Positions 48,944 through 52,285 of a DNA stretch of 52,285 nucleotides are shown piece by piece. The first letter of the stretch is position 1. Each line of letters starts with the position of its first letter. Source of the DNA: Actinomycetes bacterium (GTDB lineage: Bacteria; Actinomycetota; JAHEXW01); the NCBI GenBank assembly GCA_023251915.1, contig JAHEXW010000012.1, forward strand, positions 1 through 52,285. The letters run 5' to 3'. The notes under the pieces are model-generated. The model worked only from the letters and a program-made list of their open reading frames with translations, made no database searches and was not told the DNA's origin. The position numbers were made by a program, and so were the translations under genes.

Positions 48944-49429
48944 CTACAGCTCGGCCAGTACCAAGGTACGGCGTGCGGGCGTTTGGGCGCAACGGGTACA
49001 ATCGATTTGCCAGAAGAAAATGGCCTTGGGGTGCTTTCCGGCTTTCGTTCTGACATAGCTCAATAGACTAGACACGGCTGACATGACATCACGGCGCGAG
49101 CCTGACGCTACTTTCGCGATCATTGTCTCACCCTCCAGGCTGGACATCCTCGACGCCATGTCCGGCATAGACTTATCGACCGCAATCCACAGCGACCCCA
49201 TGAATAGAGCGTCTCTCAATAAGACGATATTGGGCGTGGCCTCAGTCAGGCCTGCGGCGGCAAGGTCGCGTCGGGCCTTTTCTTCCCGCCTCCTCCGTCC
49301 AATGGGCAGATGAAAAAACATAAGTATACCTGTCTTAAAGAAAGGAGTGTCGTCCCATTGCCTTTCAATGAGGTCCCATTCCACATCCTCGATTACGGGG
49401 CAACCGCAAGCAGAAATAGGCAGATCCAA
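48944..49429 (-). CDS. Unknown protein with N- and C-terminal cysteine motifs
   Basis: I do not recognise this 161-aa protein. It has CGCPVIEDVEWDLIERQWDD at the N-terminus, a basic patch GRRRREEKARRD, and a CTRC pair near the C-terminus (IDCTRCAQTPARR), so it may bind a metal or an iron-sulfur cluster. No signal peptide is present. It is followed eight bases later by the lipoprotein gene, so the two are probably co-transcribed. Codon use is like that of its neighbours. Confidence 0.65.
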   Translation of the reverse strand: MDLPISACGCPVIEDVEWDLIERQWDDTPFFKTGILMFFHLPIGRRRREEKARRDLAAAGLTEATPNIVLLRDALFMGSLWIAVDKSMPDMASRMSSLEGETMIAKVASGSRRDVMSAVSSLLSYVRTKAGKHPKAIFFWQIDCTRCAQTPARRTLVLAEL

Positions 49430-49541
49430 GCTGTCTCCTCTTCTCTGGTGAGCGCCAATTTAACCAGATTATCATACCACAAACCAAAATCGCCGCTTCT
49501 CGCAGACAACTATATTAACGCGTCTTCATAACCGCTGGTTG

Positions 49542-49570
49542 TTGACACAGTATTGGTCAAGGATTAGAAT
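49542..49570 (+). promoter_or_regulatory. Promoter of the HTH / HD-GYP gene pair
   Basis: TTGACA (49542-49547) and TAGAAT (49565-49570) are separated by exactly 17 bp, about 45 bases before the first gene. Confidence 0.8.
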
Positions 49571-49615
49571 ATTAATCAGATTTAATCACTCAGGCTTACT
49601 ATCAGGATGTGACCC

Positions 49616-49843
49616 TTGTCAACGATGACGCAGACACCCATCATGACCGTGGGAGAACTTGCCTCATACCTGCGCCTGCATGAGCAGACCGTCTACAAAA
49701 TGGCCAAAGAGGGACGCGTTCCCGCCTTTAAGGTTGGTAATCGCTGGCGTTTCCGCGAGGGCGACATTAGAGAATGGCTGCAGGCGCAGCAGTTTGGCCG
49801 GCCCGACAGTTCTGCCGACACCGCCGGAGTAACCACTTTATGA
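49616..49843 (+). CDS. Excisionase/AlpA-type MerR-like HTH protein
   Basis: The 75-aa protein is a single winged-helix domain: MTVGELASYLRLHEQTVYKM, then GRVPAFKVGNRWRF, then IREWLQAQQ. This is the excisionase-family HTH, used by phage Xis proteins and by stand-alone regulators such as BldC. There is no integrase nearby, so a transcriptional role is more likely. The TTG at 49616 has AGGA eight bases upstream; the ATG at 49625 is an alternative. Its stop overlaps the start of the HD-GYP gene (ATGA). Confidence 0.83.
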   Translation: MSTMTQTPIMTVGELASYLRLHEQTVYKMAKEGRVPAFKVGNRWRFREGDIREWLQAQQFGRPDSSADTAGVTTL

Positions 49844-52143
49844 TGTCCTTGCGAGCCCGGCTCAGCAACTTTAGACACAATGCCTACAACGTGGGCATTG
49901 CCAGCAAGATAATCGTGCCTTTTATCGGGCTTGCCTTGATCCTGTCGATCGCCGGCGGTTACGGGACAGCCCTATGGACCACAAAGATCATGGACGACGC
50001 CGCTGCTCAAACGTTGACCTCGGCTACCAAGGCCGCCTCGCACGCATTCAATGACTATGACGATAATGTCAGAGTTTTTGCCCGGTCGTTGGCGGATACC
50101 GACAAACTCGGCGAAGCCGTGGAGTCCGGTCAAGTGGTCAACTTCCGCCCAATACTAGCAACCGGATCCAATCATTTTGGCTTGGACTATTTTGAGGTCT
50201 TGGACGCCAACGGCTCGGTCATCCTCGATAACAATGGGCCGTACTCAGAAGGAACGGTACTTAAGAGCCATCCCCTGATGCAAGCGACAGCCCGCAGCGA
50301 CGATCTCCCGACCGCGATGGTTAAGCACCCGGCTGGTTACGCGCTGAGCAGTATTGCCGTCATCAAAAATCAAGGTCGACTCGCTGGCTATATCCTCACC
50401 GGCTTTTTGATCAACAACAAGCTGCTGGCCAGTATTAAACCCGACACGTTGTCGCAAGTCGCAATCTTCAATCACTCTGAACTTGTGGCCGCGACCAATA
50501 CGGGTCCCTCCCACCAATTTTGCTCCGGCGGCGGCTGCCATGTCGTGGGGTTCGCCAGCTCGCTAGCCGATATCTCCTCGGTTGCGACCACCCGGCCGAT
50601 CTCGACCAAAATGGACGGTCACACCTACATGATTCGCCACGACGATATGCCTATTTTCGGCTCGACGCCGGCGCACCTGGTTGTCATGATGCCCATGGAC
50701 GGCGTCGTCACAACCCAAAACACGATACGGGCGACAATCTTCTTAAGCGCCGCCCTACTTATGATTTTGGTGACCCTCCTTGGATTCTTTATTAGCCGCG
50801 GCATAGCGGGACCCGTCCGCGAGTTGTCGGTTATTGCCAAGAAAGTCGCGCGAGGCGACCTTACGCCACGCGCCGTCTACCCGGGAACCGACGATGAGAT
50901 AGGTGAGCTGGCGTCCTCGTTCAACAAAATGACCGAGAGCCTGCAAAGATACACGGCCAACCTAAGGAAGCGACTTCTGGAGCTATCCGTTCTGTATGAG
51001 GCCGCCATGAGCTCACGCAGCATCTACAATCTTGAGGATCTTCTGGACGTGCTCTTGCAAAACGCCGCCAAGGCGATCAACGCCGACTGCGGCAGCCTTC
51101 TACTCTACGACGACGCCTCTGATCAGTACGTCGTTCGAGGCGCCTACAAGATTCCCGACACCATTAAGAACAACGTCTGCCTCGATCGATTGACGGGAGA
51201 CCCCACCTGGATGAACGGCAAGCATTCTGAGAACGACCAAGAAACTGGCACTCTGGCCAAAATCTGCCTCCTGGTAAAAGCGCGCGCCGCGGACGAAGCG
51301 CTATTGGTCACACCCGATAATGCCGACCCGGCCACGCGCGAAAAGCTAATTAGCACGGGAACGGTCGCCCTCATGAGCGTGCCTATGGTTATTGACGGTA
51401 AAGTCATCGGGCTTCTTAATCTGGCGCGTAACGGTGACAGCCGCCCGTTCAATGAAGAGGACAAGACATTTCTAGTCACCCTGACCAATCAGGCCGCGGT
51501 TAGCTTAAACAACCAACAACTGATCAGCAATCTGCGCGAGTCGTATATGTCGACGGTCCGAGCTCTGGCGGAGGCCATCGACGCCAAGGATCACTACACG
51601 CAAGGGCACTCGACCCGGGTCGCCCGGTACTCAGTCGCCATCGCGCGCGAGTTGAACTTGTCCGCTGAGGACATAGAAGGCATTGAAACGGCCTCCTATC
51701 TGCATGACGTTGGCAAGATAGGCATATCGGACCAGATTCTGATGAAGCCTGGCAAGCTTACGCCGCACGAAATGGAGACCGTCCGCAGCCATCCGCTTAT
51801 CGGAGCCAAGATTCTAGCGCCGGTGAAGTTTCCCTGGGAAATTGTACCGATCGTCATGCAGCATCACGAGCGTTTCAGCGGCGGCGGCTATCCCAATCAA
51901 CTGGCTTATGATGATATTCATATCGGCGCTCGGGTGCTGATTGTCGCGGATTCCTACGAGGCCATGACGAGTGAACGCCCCTACCGCGCCGCGCTAAGCC
52001 AGTCCAAGGCAATCGAGGAACTGCGCGCCGGCGCCGGTACCCAGTTCGACCCCATGGTCGTAGAGGCCTTCGTGCGTGTCCTGGAACGAGGCCTAGACGA
52101 GCGGCCCGCCAGCGAAACCGAACCCACCGAAGCCGAGGCGTAA
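49840..52143 (+). CDS. Membrane sensor with HAMP, GAF and HD-GYP domains
   Basis: The 767-aa protein starts at the ATG at 49840, which overlaps the HTH stop. It has a membrane helix (about 20-42), an extracytoplasmic sensor domain of the Cache type (about 45-285), a second helix (about 300-322), a HAMP domain (about 325-378, GTDDEIGELASSFNKM), a GAF domain (about 400-570) and an HD-GYP domain (about 585-745). The motifs are LHDVGK and HHERFSGGGYP. The usual Asp of HHExxDGxGYP is Ser here. Metal and GYP residues are kept, so activity is likely but not certain. Confidence 0.87.
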   Translation: MMSLRARLSNFRHNAYNVGIASKIIVPFIGLALILSIAGGYGTALWTTKIMDDAAAQTLTSATKAASHAFNDYDDNVRVFARSLADTDKLGEAVESGQVVNFRPILATGSNHFGLDYFEVLDANGSVILDNNGPYSEGTVLKSHPLMQATARSDDLPTAMVKHPAGYALSSIAVIKNQGRLAGYILTGFLINNKLLASIKPDTLSQVAIFNHSELVAATNTGPSHQFCSGGGCHVVGFASSLADISSVATTRPISTKMDGHTYMIRHDDMPIFGSTPAHLVVMMPMDGVVTTQNTIRATIFLSAALLMILVTLLGFFISRGIAGPVRELSVIAKKVARGDLTPRAVYPGTDDEIGELASSFNKMTESLQRYTANLRKRLLELSVLYEAAMSSRSIYNLEDLLDVLLQNAAKAINADCGSLLLYDDASDQYVVRGAYKIPDTIKNNVCLDRLTGDPTWMNGKHSENDQETGTLAKICLLVKARAADEALLVTPDNADPATREKLISTGTVALMSVPMVIDGKVIGLLNLARNGDSRPFNEEDKTFLVTLTNQAAVSLNNQQLISNLRESYMSTVRALAEAIDAKDHYTQGHSTRVARYSVAIARELNLSAEDIEGIETASYLHDVGKIGISDQILMKPGKLTPHEMETVRSHPLIGAKILAPVKFPWEIVPIVMQHHERFSGGGYPNQLAYDDIHIGARVLIVADSYEAMTSERPYRAALSQSKAIEELRAGAGTQFDPMVVEAFVRVLERGLDERPASETEPTEAEA

Positions 52144-52252
52144 AAGCCCAGCGGCCGGACTTCAGCAAACCGCCCTATTTCAAGCCGTTCATAATTACAG
52201 TTCAAGACCAGACCCTCTCCCCTTCGGTTAGGCACGAGCCACGCCGCGGGAA

Positions 52253-52285
52253 CGCTCTACGTCATTGCGAGGCGCTCACGAAGTG
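52253..52285 (+). repeat. Hairpin repeat, copy 7, cut by the window end
   Basis: CGCTCTACGTCATTGCGAG is followed by GCGCTCACGAAGTG, the start of a hairpin like those of copies 3 and 5. The 3' arm lies outside the window. It stands about 110 bases after the stop of the HD-GYP gene. Confidence 0.88.

Noticed and set aside
49616-49843. Phage or integrative element marked by an excisionase
   Set aside because: No integrase, attachment site or phage genes are present, and the gene is coupled to a sensor gene with its own promoter.

Overview
The window (about 57% GC by eye) looks like the chromosome of an anaerobic, deep-branching member of the Actinobacteria, of the Coriobacteriia / OPB41 / Aquicultor kind. 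Three things point there: a garA-like FHA gene next to an ftsR-like MerR gene, an RsiG-like protein, and a DUF6504 gene in front of dinB with a CGAAC-N4-GTTCG LexA box. The class III ribonucleotide reductase and the radical-SAM enzymes point to anaerobic life. The placement is inference; there is no rRNA in the window. Almost everything is tightly packed core gene content, often with stop/start overlaps of 1 to 4 bases.

Layout. 1-213: frameshifted tail of a 2-hydroxyacyl-CoA dehydratase-like gene. 290-4192 (+): queD-queC-DUF366-queE (preQ0 synthesis for queuosine), then a K+ channel and an archaemetzincin. 4334-9482 (-): nrdR-nrdD-thioredoxin-like-nrdG-diguanylate cyclase-dut, behind a promoter carrying two NrdR boxes. 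9604-10315 (+): lexA with its own SOS box. 10308-16902 (-): a long operon, 89-aa orphan-garA-ftsR-AMMECR1-miaA-dapF-HIT-dapL-hflX. 16912-17950 (-): RsiG-like c-di-GMP sensor and a polysaccharide deacetylase. 18015-21713 (-): FMN riboswitch, terminator, ribD-ribE-ribBA-ribH. 21731-26170 (-): priA-def-fmt-zinc peptidase, then tRNA-Pro(GGG). 26351-35144: HD-GYP proteins, DUF72, a repeat-flanked GIY-YIG gene and the SOS-controlled DUF6504-dinB pair. 35159-40121 (-): flavodoxin, membrane-anchored protein, PIG-L deacetylase, PAS-GGDEF, rmuC, rnhB. 40102-48145 (-): lepB-rplS-trmD-rimM-khpA-rpsP-ffh and ftsY-smc, the classic SRP/ribosome cluster. 48159-52143: lipoprotein, unknown protein, then an HTH/HD-GYP pair.

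Cyclic-di-GMP is a theme. There are two GGDEF proteins with intact active and inhibitory sites, four HD-GYP domains, and an RsiG-like protein with one copy of the c-di-GMP-binding motif. One cyclase sits inside the NrdR-controlled deoxynucleotide operon.

The most unusual content is a dispersed hairpin repeat, made of a conserved 5' arm (CGCTCTACGTCATTGCGAG), a hairpin of variable sequence and a conserved 3' arm (GAAGCAACCTCC). Five copies flank a small GIY-YIG nuclease gene in inverted orientation with a period near 80 bp. One copy lies inside rplS and is translated as part of a roughly 100-residue tail on ribosomal protein L19. A last copy runs off the window end. This suggests a nuclease-linked repeat that spreads and can be domesticated as coding sequence. 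Other oddities are a RimM with only its PRC-barrel half, an in-frame TGA splitting a CHASE-PAS-GAF-HD-GYP gene, an fmt gene that seems to start at ATC or ATA, and an SMC with short arms.
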